A stretch of 64,000 nt of DNA, from the NCBI RefSeq assembly GCF_028583425.1, contig NC_072796.1, positions 143,229,464 to 143,293,463 of the forward strand. The letters run 5' to 3'. Under the pieces are notes generated by a model that was not told the DNA's origin, made no database searches, and worked only from the letters and a program-made list of their open reading frames with translations. Shown here piece after piece: positions 22,888 through 35,728 of this stretch. The position numbers were made by a program, and so were the translations under genes. The stretch comes from Eublepharis macularius. Its lineage: Eukaryota > Chordata > Lepidosauria > Squamata > Eublepharidae. Numbering within the stretch: position 1 is the first letter of the stretch; the number at the start of each line of letters is the position of its first letter.

Positions 22888-25669
22888 AGGCAAGCACAAG
22901 GGGAGAGAGCAAGTTCTCCGACGCGGATCCAAGGGGCTCCAGCACGACCCCCCAGCATCTCTGGCAATGGGTCAGCATGGCCCACCAGGGCCGGCAGGCG
23001 CAGGGGCACTGCTCTGGGATCACGGACAGCTGCATCAGAAATTGCGACGTGGTCCAGTTCTTTTGGTATAATAGTAGTTAATGGCATTGCCCTTGTTCAC
23101 GGATGCTCTGGCCACAGGAAACATAGAGAGCTGGGACCTCAAGGGTCATCTAGTCCAACCTCTGCACAAGCCAGGACATTCACAGTGATCTCCCCTCCCC
23201 CCCCAACCCCTGCTCTATGCCCAGAAGAAGGCAAAAAACCTCCAGGATCCCTGGCCAATCTGGCCTGGAGGGAAATCTCTTCCTGACTCCAAAGTGGGGA
23301 TCGGCATGACCCTGGGCATGCAAGAAGGGGGCCACGAGAGCCTGGCACCGGCTCATCCCTCCGTGCCCCCTCCCTCCCCCGATCTGCGTGCATTCAGGTG
23401 TTTGTCTTCTGGGTGCCATAGAGCTCTTTGTCGTGTACTTGAGCACATCCCAGTCAAGCGAATGTGAGAGACGGCCTGAGGTAGGCCGGCCTCCTGTCCC
23501 AAGGTCTGGAGACTTGGGCCAGGCCGTTTTCATCAGCTCCTCCAGCAAGGCCACTCCTTAGAGCCAGAGACGGCACACCTTGAGCCCCCTGACAAAACTG
23601 AAACAGCATGCCCCCCCCACCCGGCAAGCTCTTGTCCCTTTATCTGGCAAGCACATGGACATGGGTGCCCCCCTGAAAATATCCTCCCGGGCCCTGCTGT
23701 GTGCCCCCCCCATCAGACGCATACAGGTGGCCTTCCAGAAATGGCCTTTTCTGGGCTGGCACCTCCATTCTGGTCCTCGTGCCCTGCCGCCATTCACCTG
23801 GCACCTGCTTCATTGAGTTTGGCTTTTGTTTGTTGCGGGGGGGGGGTCCCACATGTGCCACTGGCTCCCCATGGGGCCCTTCATTCCCAGGTGCTGCTGG
23901 TAGCTGGTTTGATGCCTTCGGCTCCTGTCTGTGCACTTCTGCTTCTGTGACCCCTCCCTGAATGAGCCGACAGCTCCCTCGAGAGCCACCAGGTGATGTG
24001 AACGGGATTAAAAACGCCGAGACAAACATGGATTGTTTAAAATGAAACGACTTGGGGTGCTATTTGTTCTTGCATGGAGACAGAACATCATTGGTTCATA
24101 TTTGCTCGGACTTGGACACCCCAGACAGCAGCCCAAAAGCCCAGTTGAGTGGGGGAGACTGTGTCTGGGGGGGGGGTCTCATGCGTTAGTCATCCACACA
24201 ATGAATGGGGTTCCTGCTTACTGGGAAGGCTTTGGGCCAGCCTGACCGTTGGGACATAGCACCAGGGGGGCTTGAGCCGAGGCTTCTTTTGGGTTCAAAT
24301 GCCAGCGCCTTCTCCATGCTGCATCAGCACTTTTGGGTTACAAAGACCCTGCCCCCCTCAGCCAGGAACCAGCCCCCCCTTCAAATAGGCCGTGGGGGAG
24401 CGGGGAGCTTGTCCTGCCCACTTCATAGGTCAGCAAAGGAGGAGGAGGAGGGGGCACCTCTCCAGCTGTCACTCAAACTTCTGGGCAGACAGCTGTGAAA
24501 AGGACTTTGAGTGACTGCTCAGCATCTGGGCTGGCTAAAGCCCTGCCAGGTGGAGAGCCTGGCGTCTGGACTCGTGGCCAAGGTGGGAGCCCCCTGCAGT
24601 TCCTGCCGGGCAGGACAGCGCACGTCGCCTCCCACAGAACCTTCTCCTCTCTCTCTCTTGCTCCACAGACCCTGTACACACACACACACACACACACAGA
24701 GCGCCCAGGGGCATCTTTTGCCCCAGGGCCTCCCCAAATTGCCACTTTGGTTATGGGAGCTGAGGGGGGGGGGTCATGCAGCCCTGCAGGGTCCCTCTTG
24801 TGTAGATTTCAATTTCCAAGTGTCCAGCTCAAAGCCTCCCAAGAAAGCCACAAGGCAGGCACGAAGGGGGCTGCTCCCATAAGCAGCTGGCACTCAGAGG
24901 GGTGCTGCCTCTGTACATGGAAGCTCCGTTTGGCTATAGCGGCTAAGATTTTCAATAGCAGGCCTCGTCCACTTTCCAAGCCATGTAAATTGATGACCTC
25001 CCTATGGGATGTTCTGCCGCACTCTGTGCAAAAATCCTTCCTTCTCTGTTGTGAATCTACTGCTAATGGATTTCCTTTGTCATCTCCAAGTTCCAAGGCC
25101 GACGCAGTTTTCCATTCCCCACCATTCACAGCTCCTCTCTCAGACCTCCCTCAAGCGCTCTTCAGAGCATTTCCAGTGTGTGGCGTGTGGCAAGACGGAG
25201 AGGACAGCCGTCATGACTGCTGTGTGGAATGTGGTTGTGCACGTGTCACAGGGGACACTGCAACAGGGTCTGCAACACAGCTTGCAAAGGTGTGACACCC
25301 ACCTTCCTGCCCTGCTGGGCGACTCCAGCACCCGTTTAAAGTAGCCCCCCTTTCTGGCCCCCTGTAGCAAGGAGCTTCCACGTGCTCAGCCAGCCCCCCC
25401 CCCCTGCCCTTCCTGAGCACTGACTCCAACCCGCAGCAGCACTCCAAACTCTGGGCGCTTTCCCAACCTGGCAATGCCCAAGGGGGCTCCTGCCGGCCGC
25501 GCTGCTGTTCCTGGCCTCCTTCAGGACCATCCAGGCAGGCCCCCTGGGTCACCCCAGAAGGAACACCGAGTCAAGCCTCCTATCTCACCAGGGTTAACTG
25601 GATGCCGTGGAAGGCAGCAGCTTTGCCCAACTCCTCTCCCCCGTGCCAGCAACAGCATACTGCTTCTGA
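22888..25669. other. 3' flank of the SLC52A3-like gene, no other gene seen
   Basis: An ATTAAA at 24007-24012 is the first poly(A)-like signal I see, with a T/G-rich stretch after it, which would give a 3' UTR of about 1.1 kb. A (ca)n run lies at 24675-24698. Nothing else coding can be supported up to the CpG island. Confidence 0.4.
23108..23395 (-). mobile_element. CR1 3' UTR fragment
   Basis: The block ggtcatctagtccaacctct through ccaggatccctggccaatct matches the 3'-UTR part of the CR1 copy at 19343, in the same orientation. It lies within 250 bp of the transporter stop codon, so it is probably in its 3' UTR. Confidence 0.7.
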
Positions 25670-25790
25670 ACATGCAGGCTCCATTCAGCCCCTGCCCTCC
25701 ATGAATGCCCTTTTAAAGCCATCAACATATCCCGTGGCAGTGAGTTTCACAAGTTAACCATGTGTTTAGTACAATCACCATCATCAACGT
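25670..25790 (-). mobile_element. CR1/L3-like 3' fragment
   Basis: The blocks cccttttaaagccatcaaca and cagtgagtttcacaagttaa are the reverse complement of a common reptile CR1-type tail. A related piece lies at 43110-43330. Confidence 0.5.
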
Positions 25791-25859
25791 CATTCCTAGC
25801 CAGCCTTTCCGGCTGGGGCTCAGCGGCGCATCGCCAAATCTGAAGAGCAATTCAGTCAG

Positions 25860-27560
25860 ACAGCGGCAGACACGCAGCGAGCAGCACAAAAGGAGGACCG
25901 CGGCGGGGCGGGGCGGGGCGGGGCGGGGCGGCTCTCAGGCACGTCCGGTCCTCCTCCAAGGCGCACAGGGTGAGGGGCGCGGGTTCCCGCCCCGCCACCG
26001 ATCATTGCAACCTCCCTGCGAGGTGGGCCCGGCTGAGAGTGGCTGGCTCGGGGCCACCCCGTGACTTTCATGGCTCGCGGCATTTGCACGGGGGTCTCCC
26101 GCAAGCCCGGCGTTGCTGGGCCAGGCTGGCCGGGCCCCCGCCGCAGAGGCCAGGCGGGCAACATCCCCGCGGCCTGCGGCAGGCCCAGGGCTGGGAACCG
26201 GGGGAGCCCACCGCGCTCCTTTCGGGCTGCGCAAGGACGGCCGCGGGGCGCCCGGGTCCCGCCAGCCGCCGCGCGAAACGCCGAAACCGTCGGCCGGGCC
26301 GGGCTCAGAGCGGCGGCAGCGCCCCAGGCCATGCCGCGACCGGTGCGGAGGCTGCCGGCTGGGCTGGCACTGCCGGCCCGCAACGTCCTTGGAGCGGCCA
26401 CGACGACGCCCCCGCCCCGCTCTGGGCCGCGGCAGACCTGGCCAGGCCGGCTCGCTGCGGGGCGGCCGGGGGCTGTCGTGCGGCCGAAGCAGGCCCCGCG
26501 GCGGGAGAGGCGGCTCCTCCCGAGATGCCCGACGGGGCCAGCGGCCCTGCTGCACGTGGGCCTCCGCGGGTCTGCAGGGCCGCCTCTCAGGAGCGGGGCG
26601 GGGGCGAGGCGCCCCTGCAGCCGGGCCAGAGCCGAGGGAGGCAGCGGCCGGCCGGGAGCCCCTTCCGGCGCAGGGCCCCGATCCTGCCCCGGGCTGCGGC
26701 CCCTCCCGGCCGTCGGGCTCCGCGGAGAGGCGGCCGGGGCAGGGCGGGCTCCTCCCGCGGGCTGGCGCTCGCGGCCCCGCGCAGGCCTCCCGTCGAGCCG
26801 GGCGTCGCCGCCCTTCTGCGGACCTGCGTTCGCGTCGGGCGAGGTCCTGGGAGCAGCGCGCGGCGCCGAGTTCGAAGGCGGCCGGGGAGCCTGCGAGGAC
26901 GGGAGGGCGCCCCCGCTCGGCTGCCCGCCAGCGCTCCCGGGCGGGAGGGCCGTGCGAGGGGCCGTCCTCCTCCGCCGCCTCCCTGCACTTGGGCGCACGA
27001 GGCCCTGCCCGCCCGCGGCCTCCGGCTTTCGGGCTTCCTGCCGCGGTGCCAGCAAGGCGGAGGGGCGGGCGGCTGCAGAGAGGCCCCGGGAGCCCCCCGG
27101 CCCAATCTGGCCCCGCGATCTCCCGGCTGAGTCAGCCCTGCGCGGGACCCTTTCATCCGCGAACAAAAGCGCATTGAGGCCGCCCGGGCCGCGCCAAAGA
27201 GCCCCTTGTTCTGCCGGGCCGGCGGGGTGGGGGCAGGAATGCAGGGGGAGGGGCGGCCGCCCAGGGCAGACGGGCCGGCGGGCTACACCTGCCGCCTCCG
27301 GGGGAGCGTCCCTGGCCCGCCGCGCTGGCAGGCAGCGCCCCCGCCCCTCGGGACGGCGCCTGGAACGCGGGCCGCGTCGCGACGGAGAGCCGCCTTCGGG
27401 GCCACGTGCCTGGACGATGCACCTGGCCAAGCAGGGCAGGGAGATGTGCGGTGGGGGGGGGGGTCCGCGAAGGAGCTCCCCCCACGCCTGGAGCACCCCT
27501 TCGTGCGGGGCCTTGACCTCCCTCCCCAGGGGACTGGCCCTTCCACCTAAGAGGAAAGCT
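25860..27560. promoter_or_regulatory. CpG island, probable promoter
   Basis: About 1.7 kb is extremely G+C rich with dense CG dinucleotides, unlike both flanks. It opens with tandem GC boxes (ggggc units at about 25899-25931), a usual Sp1 site form. Long frames are open on both strands, as expected from base composition. No first exon could be fixed. The next coding exons on the plus strand start 8.2 kb downstream at 35729, so it could serve that gene. A bidirectional or non-coding transcript is also possible. Confidence 0.7.
25899..25931 (+). repeat. Tandem GC-box repeat
   Basis: About six units of cgggg lie in tandem at the left edge of the CpG island. Each overlap contains GGGGCGGGG, the core of an Sp1/KLF site. 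The run could also form a G-quadruplex. Confidence 0.8.
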
Positions 27561-28555
27561 CCGGTTGGGCTGCTGTCCGGCAGGGCCACTGGCGGGGGGG
27601 GGGGGCAGGCTGAGCCAGCCAAGCAGCCCCTTCGGGCCTGGCAGAGTGCAGGGTCTGCAAGCCGAGACCTGAGCCTGGGTGGCGGTGGTGGCAAGCTGAC
27701 CCCCCCCCCCGCATCACCACACCCAGGCCCAGGACGAGCAGCCCTTGGGCATTGTCGGCCCCATGGAGGGCATTGGCACAGCAGGCTTCAGGCTTCTTGC
27801 TCCTCCCTGCCTGCTCTGCTTGACCCAGTTGCGTGACTCCCAAGCCCACTGGCGCTGACTTGGCTGTTCCTCTTCTCAGGCCTGAGGACCAAACCCAGAC
27901 ATCCTGGCTCCTAGCCCCCGCCCCCCCCCCCAGCCCTGCACAGCCACTTTGAGGATGCGGGCTTTTGCACTGGCCGCAAACTAGCTGAGGCCTGGCACTT
28001 CTGCACATCTGGGGCAATTTCCCCGGGCTCCCCCCCCCAGCCCACAGAGCCAGGTGCCAAAAGCCAGTACTTGCTGGCCAGGCGTGGGGGGGGGGGGTGG
28101 TCCCTGGAGCCTGCGCTCACGGCTGGTCCCAGGGAAGGCTTTACAAGCAGACGGCTGCCTTTCATGTGACCGATGTGGCTTGGTTTCAGGCCAGCTGTTG
28201 GCCTGGGGCCCGCACACTCTCCTCCAGGTGGCGGGGGGGGGGTCTGAGCCATGAGAGAGAAGAGAGCCCCCTCCCTTGTGCCGTGGAAATTCACGTCCCT
28301 TTCCATGGAGTTGATCCTGCCAGCCTCCCCTGCAGTCTGCCCCCATCCTTGGTCCCCCTCTGCCCCACGTTCCCCCCAAACGGTGGAGATCAGTATTTTT
28401 GCAGGAGGTGCTTGGAGCAGATGAGGCAAAGGGACGTGTGGAAGGCCTGCTCTGGGCCCAGAAATGTAGGCCCGCCTCTCTGCTGCTCCTGGGCGAGGCG
28501 GAAAGGAGCAGCGCTCTTTGCTGTGGGAAAGCAGAAGGCTTTTTGCTGGGCTAGG

Positions 28556-28741
28556 TTTCCAACCTCCAGGTTGAGCCTGGAGATGTCCTGGAATTACAGC
28601 TGATCTCCAGAGATCCGTTCCCCTGGAGAAAATGGCTGCTTTGGAGGGGGGTCCCTATGTCATTATACCCTGCTGAGCTCCCCCCCTCCAAGCCCCCCCT
28701 CCAGGCTCCACCCCTCAAATCTCCAGGAGTTTCCAAACCCG
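28556..28741. mobile_element. MITE-like repeat, second family (opposite orientation)
   Basis: It contains ccaacctccaggttgagcct, gctgatctccagag, ccctggagaaaatggctg and ends aatctccaggagtttccaaa. This is the same family as 18531-18757, in the reverse direction. Confidence 0.6.
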
Positions 28742-28747
28742 GAGTTT

Positions 28748-28912
28748 GTTTGTTTGTTTATTTATTCCGTTTTTATACTGCTTCTTTTCAGTTAAGATCT
28801 TGAAGCAGTTCCCAACAATTACAACAGTTAAAAAGAATACAAAAATATAATATTCAATGAAATCACAGTAAAACAGCCTAACAGTATAATTGAAAACCAC
28901 TCTGGTCCCCAC
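28748..28912 (-). repeat. A/T-rich interspersed repeat tail
   Basis: It starts tttgtttgtttatttattcc and runs into an A-rich body (gttaaaaagaatacaaaaat). It resembles the tail at 10185-10330 and is probably the reverse complement of a LINE or SINE 3' end. Confidence 0.45.
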
Positions 28913-29179
28913 CCCAGCCTATAAAACCCTGTGAATAAGAGGATGGACACTCCTAGGGAATCCTTCCCTTCTCACATCATAAATGTAATTAAGTAATCTG
29001 TTAATTAATATGAAATACTCCCCCCCCCCCCCGGCAACATGCATCCTGCACTTATAAAACCAGATTATTCCAAGCCAAATTCAGCAAGCTGCTAGCACTG
29101 TAAGGACAAAAATATCTCCTTTGCTGTGCTAATTAAATATGCAAATAGCCTGCTGGTCAAGGGCTTATTGAACAGTAAG

Positions 29180-29560
29180 GGCCCTTCCCAGTTGCCCCGG
29201 GGCCTCGTGCGGAGCCACTACTGACAGGGCCTCTTCTGTGGAATTCCCTGTTCAGAGGTTTCCTTCTATCGAACCTGAGCATTGGCCCAACAGCATCTCT
29301 CTGGGCTTCTGGGCAGAGGAAACGCTTTCTGGACCCTTGCCAACTCAAGGTGTTTGGCGTCTCAGGTGCTGGAAGAAGATGCTGTCATCATTTTTTGTGA
29401 TGATGCGGACTCCGTGATTGCTGCAGTTTTGATTTGACTGCAATTTAATGCTGATACGTTGATACCATTGTTCCTTATTTTCAGTTTATATTTTGTGTTT
29501 TATGGCAGATAACACCTCAGGCCCTTGAGATGAGGCGGGATATAAATACCTGTTAATGGG
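29180..29560 (+). mobile_element. L2-type LINE 3' remnant
   Basis: The block reading tggaattccctgttcagagg and the end gaggcgggatataaatacc resemble the 3' end of the L2-type element that follows at 29600. No coding part remains. Confidence 0.45.
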
Positions 29561-29599
29561 GTGAAATGTCCCTGCGGAGGGGTCCAAGCCGCATCCTCA

Positions 29600-31460
29600 G
29601 AAGTGCCTGTCTAGGGCAGTGTCCCTGAGGGGAGCTGGCAGAGGAGCAGAGAGGGGGCAGCCCCTCGGGGGTATCTTCCAGCGGATGGAAGGCAGGCCAG
29701 AGAGCTCCAGAACAAAGGGGGTTCCTCAGGGCAGGCCTATGGGGTGCTCCTGTTGGTTGGGTGGTGTCAAAAGAGGGGCCAATGGGGACTGCCTCCGAGG
29801 ACTCTGCTGACCCTCCCTGCTTTGGTGAGGCCTCTCTTTAAAAAGCCATCTTTGGACCCCACTGACCCGTCCAGTTACCACCCAGTATCGAACCTCCCGT
29901 TCCTGGGAAAGGTGATTGAGTAGGTGGTGGTGGAACAGCTGCAGGCTTTCCTGGAAGAGACTTCTGTCCTGGACCCATACCAGTCCGGTTTCCGTCCGGG
30001 CCATGGGACACAGACAGTGTTGGCTGCCCTCACGGACGACCTCTGTAGGCACCTGGATTGTGGCGGTCGGCGCTGCTGATTTCGTTAGACCTTTCAGCGG
30101 CGTTTGACACGGTCGACCATGAGTTGTTGTCCCACCGCCTCGCCAACGTGGGGATTCGAGGGACAGCCTTGCAGTGGCTTGTCTCTTTTCTCCACAGTCG
30201 GGGACAGAGGGTGGCGCCAGGGGAGAGGGTGTCCACGCGCCAGTCTTTGGTGTGTGGTGTCCCTCAGGGGGCAATACTCTCTCCCCTGTTGTTCAATCTT
30301 TATATGCGCCCCCTCACCCAGCTGGTGTGGAGGTTTGGACTGGGTTGTCATCAGTATGCGGCTGACACCCAGTTGTATCTGCTGATGGACGATCAACCTG
30401 ACTCTGCCCCTGATGCCCTTCTGAGAGCTTTGGAGGCCGTGTCTGGTTGGGTGAAGCAGAGCAGACTGAAGTTGAACCTCGCGAAGACGGAGGTCCTGTA
30501 CTTGGGCCCTGGGCTGTCGGATGCGAGGTTCCATCTCCCAGCCTTTGGGGGGGCCCCGTTGGTGCCCGTCTCAACGGTTAAAAGTCTTAGCGTGGTCTTG
30601 GATTCCTCCCTGTCTATGGAGACTCAAGTCGCATCTGTTGCCCGGACTGCTTTTTTCCACCTGTGGCAAGCCAGGCAACTTGCCCCCTCTCTCAGCCCGG
30701 GACCTAAGGACAGTGATCCATGCAACGGTCACCTCCAGGCTGGACTACTGTAACTCGCTCTACGCAGGGCTTCCCTTGGGTCTGATCCGGAAACTACAAT
30801 GGGTCCAGAACGCTGCTGCTCATGTCCTGATGGGTGTTCCATACAGGACACATATTACACCAATCCTACAGCAGCTTCACTGGCTCTCCGGGGAATTCCG
30901 GATCCATTTCAAGGTGTTGGTTTTAACCTTTAAAGCCCTAAACAGATTGAGACCAGCATACCTGAGGGACCGTCTCTCCCCGTATGTGCCCCGGAGAGCG
31001 CTTCGTTCAGCGGGTAAGAACTTACTGGTGATCCCTAGCCCTAGGGAGGCTCGTTTAGCCTCGACCGGGGCCAGGGCCTTCTCGGTCCTGGCCCCAACCT
31101 GGTGGAACTCTCTGTCAGAGGATACACAGGCCTGCCAGGATCTTGTATCATTTCGGCGGGCCTGCAAGACGGAGATGTTCCGCCAGGCTTACGGTTGAGG
31201 CCAGCGCCAGGAGGGCCATCACTGAGCCTCCCACCAGTCTCCGGTATGTGAGTACATCTTGTGTGTCTGTCTGCCTCCTCTTTGTATGCTGGGGGCAGGA
31301 ATGTGTAGCCAACCATATCCGGTTTTTGTATATATATAATTTTAGTTGCTGGATTTTATTGTAGAATCTGCTATGTAATTGTATTTTATGACTGTTGTAC
31401 CCCGTCCTGAGCCCACTTGTGGGGAGGGCGGGTTAAACACCGAATAAACTAAACTTTGGA
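29600..31460 (+). mobile_element. L2-type LINE, 5'-truncated
   Basis: Reverse-transcriptase motifs run in order: DPYQSGFRPGHGTQT near 29965, LISLDLSAAFDTVDHELLSH near 30080, CGVPQGAILSPLLFNLYM near 30260, LKLNLAKTEVLYLG near 30470, LDYCNSLYAGLPLGLIRKLQ near 30741, and RAFSVLAPTWWNSLSEDT near 31072. The tail ends gggttaaacaccgaataaac near 31455. The YADD box reads YAAD (30355-30366), so a catalytic Asp is lost. A few frame changes break it, but much is well preserved. Confidence 0.9.
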
Positions 31461-34400
31461 CGCGTCTCTCTGTGGCAGTCCAAGGTTCTGTCAGGTCGCG
31501 GTCAGCACCCTGCCATCTGGACGCTACTCAGCCCTTTCCTCCCAGAGTGGGTGCGGTTCCTTGCCAAAAGGAAGCTACCCGGCTGGTTCTGTGACATGCC
31601 AGAGCTGAACAGTGAGGCTGTTTCTGATCCATCAGAACGGCAGTTTCTGAGTTCCGATCCATCGGTCGCGTGGTCTTTGCCTTAGTGCGAAGGCTAAGGC
31701 ACGGCTGAGTTCAGCCACACGTGGGTCTTGCAGGCAGCTGAACTGCCAAGAAAGCCAACTGTGTTCAGAGAGGTGCGTCCCACCTTCCTCTGTGAGAGAC
31801 CGCCTGGATGTCTTGATTAGCCCGTGCCAGTGGCTGCCTGGCTCTCAAGAGTGCCCACCTCTGGAGTGGCTCTTTGCAGAACCACCAAGATGGGAAGGGC
31901 CACAGGTGCAGCCCAACCCAGTCTCCAAACATCTGGAGAGCCCACTTCTCCATGCCCACCCACAGGTAGCATCAGCGGTGGGTGAGGCCAGGCAGTTGCC
32001 TGGGCCTGGAACCACGAAGGAGCCTGCTGGCCGCTGTGCCGGCGTTCCGATTCTTCCTGAGCAGCGAGTCCAGTGAGCTGAGAAGAGCTGGCGTGCGCCA
32101 CATCGTTCCCCTGACCAGACAGCTATGCCTTTGAGTCCCTGAGATGGCGCAGGCACATCCGGTTCTTCTCTGTCCTTCCGTGACTCTGCCCCTGATAGCG
32201 GAGGGCTCTCGCCCAGTCCTTGCTCTCTCTGGAGCCACTTGCGGTCCAAAAGCGCTCCCCGAAGGACTGCCTCCTCCCGTACTTCATCCAGCCCACCAAT
32301 GAAGGCCCTCTCCCTTGGGGCTCGCCTGGCAATTTGTTTCCTTTCCTTTAGGAGCCAGGGCCAGATGGGGTAGATCTTTCCAGACCCCTCGGATGAACCC
32401 CCTCTGGCTGATCTGATCTGGCAGGTGGAGGCTCCCGGCATCCTGGCACCTGTGCTGACAAGAGGCTTCCTCTGTGGGAGAGGTAGCTGGCCCAACCTGC
32501 TGAATGGGCTCTGGTGACAGCCCCCCCATGGGAAGTGGGGTAGGAATGCTCTGGTCCTTTCCCCCGCGGGGAGCCTATGCGAGCAAGGGATTGGGGCACT
32601 CCCCCTGCCCAGTAGCTGGTGGGCAGAGCAGACAAAAGACTTGGGCTTGACCAACCTTCAGGGCAGAAAGCATGTGCCAGAGGTGGGGGGTGGGGGGAGC
32701 TGCTGGCCATGACTGGGCAGAAAGTAAGGGGAGAGACGTGGTAAAGAGTAAAGAAGCAGAACAGTAGCAGATCCAGAACACTGGATGAGGCCAGGTGAGG
32801 TTCAGTGGCGGGGGGGGGGGGGAGGGAGCTGCAGCGGCCCCTGCACCCCTTGGAGGCAGCAAGCCGAGCCGCTTCTGCAACCCAACCCAACCCAACCCCA
32901 CCAGCCCCCGAATCAGCCCTGCACCGCTGGAGCCTTCGGTCTTTGGCCACAAAGAAAAGCCTATTGAGTTGCTTCCCAGCCACAAAGGAGTCTTTGTTTG
33001 GTTGGTGGCACCTTCCACGGGGGTGGGGGCAGAGGTGGCTGGAGGCCGCCTTCTGCCCAGGTAGTCAGGGGACATGATTCAAGCACACTCATGAGCACAG
33101 AGGCGTGGCTTGTTGCTGGTTCACTGGATGGGTAGATGGGTGGATTCTGCTTACGGTGAAGGAATTTCTTATTTCAGCCGTCTGAATTGGTGCTCGACTG
33201 GTACCCTGTTCCTCCAGGGGCACTTCCCAATTGCTCTCCTCTTTGCAACGGCCACCCCCAAAAGAGAGCATTCCATGGGGGGGGCGGGCCTCAGACTGAC
33301 TCCAGAGCACAGGGAAAGCATATGAGAAATCACACCTTTATAAGGTCGCCAATTGACCGGGGCGAAGGAACGTCCTGTATCTTGATTGGAGGTTTAATGT
33401 ACAGAAATGGGCTATGAAAACTTTTCATGGCATGAAGCTAAATATCACCAACAATTGTTGCCAATCAAAATGTTATTAATGAGACCAATTTAAAAGTTGG
33501 CAATTGGAGTTCTAAAATGACCAGGTCCTGATGGGACGAGACCCCTCCACATTTACGATTCGTTGAATGTCCCAGTCATGGATTGTATTGGCTTACATTG
33601 TGTAATCGGCTGGACCCTCAGTGAGAAAGGTGGACTATAAATAACATAAATAAAAATTGAATTTATACATGTGTAGAAAAGCAGTGTTTGGCAGGTCCGT
33701 TTGCCACTATGGGATGCCTACAGAGGTACGCAAAGCAGCCCCAGCCCCAGCCAAAATGCCTCCTCCAGCCAGCTGTCCCGGAGCTGAAGCCCTGGGGGGC
33801 CACTCGTGGTGCAGGGGGGGGGCCCAGGAAGCACATCACCTGGGCATCTGCCGTTCAAAGGCTCTCGGGGTGCACGGCTGAGGAAAGACCCGCGTTGCAA
33901 GGGACGCTGGAGAGCAGGCGGCGCTTTGCTCCCGGCATTCACAGCGGAGGGCAAGTTTCACAGGCTCCTGTAGGGAATTCTGGCAGGTGCAGCTTGTCAC
34001 ACGAGGCTGAGAGGAGCAGCAGCCCCTGCCCGAATTCTCTCTTCTGCTCTGCTAGGGAAGGCCCAGCTGCAGATGCCTGGCAGGCCTCCTGGGCATCTGC
34101 TCCGCTCTGCCTTTGAGAAGCACCAAGCCTGCTCAGGTGTCCTCGCAGCTTCTGCCCCGCCCATTCCCCCAGCCCCAGAGCCAAAGCTGCATCTAGGGAT
34201 TGGCTGGCCCCTCGGACACCGACTCCTCCTTGCTAGGGGGGGGAGGTCCATAAAACAGGCCTTTTGTCCCCGGGGCACAGTGTGCCTCCGTATCCACGAC
34301 CAGGGTTGAGCGCTTCAACCACCGCTGTTTTGCTTGGCCATGCAACTTCCCGGGAGCATGCAGGCACAGCACAGGTGGGTGCCAACTTTGGAGACACAGG

Positions 34401-35728
34401 TTGTCAAAGGACAGCTAAGGGACAGGTAGCTGGCGGCTGGGCGGTATCTGTTCTGTTTGGTTATGCTTAATGCTCTGTGGGCAGCCTCGGGCATGTTCGT
34501 GCTGTCTCTTCTCTGCCTCAGTTCACCTGTAAAGCGCGTGCCTCAGTGGCTATCAGAGGGTGGGTTGTCAGGTGGAAAGCCGGATCTGAATCTCGGCCTG
34601 GCTGGGAACAGGAAATGTGGTCCTGACAAAGAGGCAAGCCAGGGGCGTGCTGGGAAGGCCTCTGCCACAGAAGTCCTGGACAGTGCCAGCCCCACCCCTA
34701 TGACCTTGCCATGGCGTTCCTTCATGCCATCTCTGGCAGAATGCAAGCACCAGTGCGCCAAGGAGAACTCTGTGGACAGTGCCCAGTGCCAGCAAGAGCC
34801 CAGCATGCACGCTAGCAAGGGGCAGAATGAAAGGGTGGGCAAGCAAGAGGAATGATAGCCCACGAGGTCAGGGGGACTGTGGTGGCACTGGGGAGTCAAG
34901 GCTCCGGGAGTCGGGGGGCAGCTCACCCCCCCCCCACACACACAGGGCTTTGCTCCACCTATGGCCAGACCCTGTGCCATGGAGAGTCGGCCACAGGCAG
35001 GCACCCTCCAGTCTGGAGACCCTGGGCATTGCCTCTCGCAGATGTGCTCAGGGGATCGGGATCCATAGGAGTGAAAGGGAGGAAGGGAGGGCTGCCACTC
35101 GCTGTCTGGGAAATCTCTGGGGAGTCGGGAGTGGAACCTGGGAAGGGTGGGCTTTGAGGAGGGGAGGGACCTCAGTGGGGTATCCTGCTGTACGATCCGT
35201 CCTCCACAGCAGCCATTTTCTCCAGGGGAACTGAGCGATTCCATTTGAAAATCAGGCGCAACTCTGGGAGATCTCCAGGTCCAACCAAAGGGGAAGGCGT
35301 CATTTGGAAGTTTCTTCCCCAAAGGGCTTCAACGGATCTGGAGAAATTGGCAAGCTCAGTCCTCATGCATCTGCAGTGCCTCTGAACATATGCAGAGTGC
35401 CTTCTACTCACACCGTGCATGAATACAACCAGGGCATCCAGATTCACAGGTTGGGGGGGAGGGGGGAGGTGTCCCTGCCTGGCTGAGTCCAAATCGGCCC
35501 TTGCTGAAGAACCACCGGCCACCTACAAGAGGCTTTTCTAACAAGTTGACGGGGGATCTGCTCAGCGCAGCTCCTCCTCAAGGCACGCCAAGCCCTTCGA
35601 GGTGCCGGGCGAAGCAGGTCCGGGGCGGGGGTGGGAGCTTGCAGGCGGCCAGCAGGGGAGCCCCTTCTGCACCTCCCTCCCTCCCTCCCTCTGCTAAGAC
35701 CCAGCCGGTTCTCTCCTCTCTTCCGCAG
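31461..35728. other. No gene seen; one MITE-like fragment
   Basis: If the CpG island is the promoter of the next gene, this is intron. No exon with both splice sites in the required phase could be supported. A fragment of the second MITE family lies at about 35095-35290 (gccattttctccaggggaac, then gggagatctccaggtcc). G runs occur at about 32810-32822. Confidence 0.45.

Noticed and set aside
22468-22932. Antisense open frame over the last SLC52A3-like exon
   Set aside because: It is a mirror of the real GC-rich exon with no motif of its own.
25856-27836. Very long open frames on both strands (612 and 591 codons)
   Set aside because: They overlap in opposite strands and several frames within a CpG island. 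Lack of stops follows from GC content, and the peptides are Arg/Pro/Gly/Ala-rich with no domain.
34543-35322. 259-codon minus-strand open frame
   Set aside because: It runs into a MITE-like repeat at its 5' end and shows no domain or splice support.
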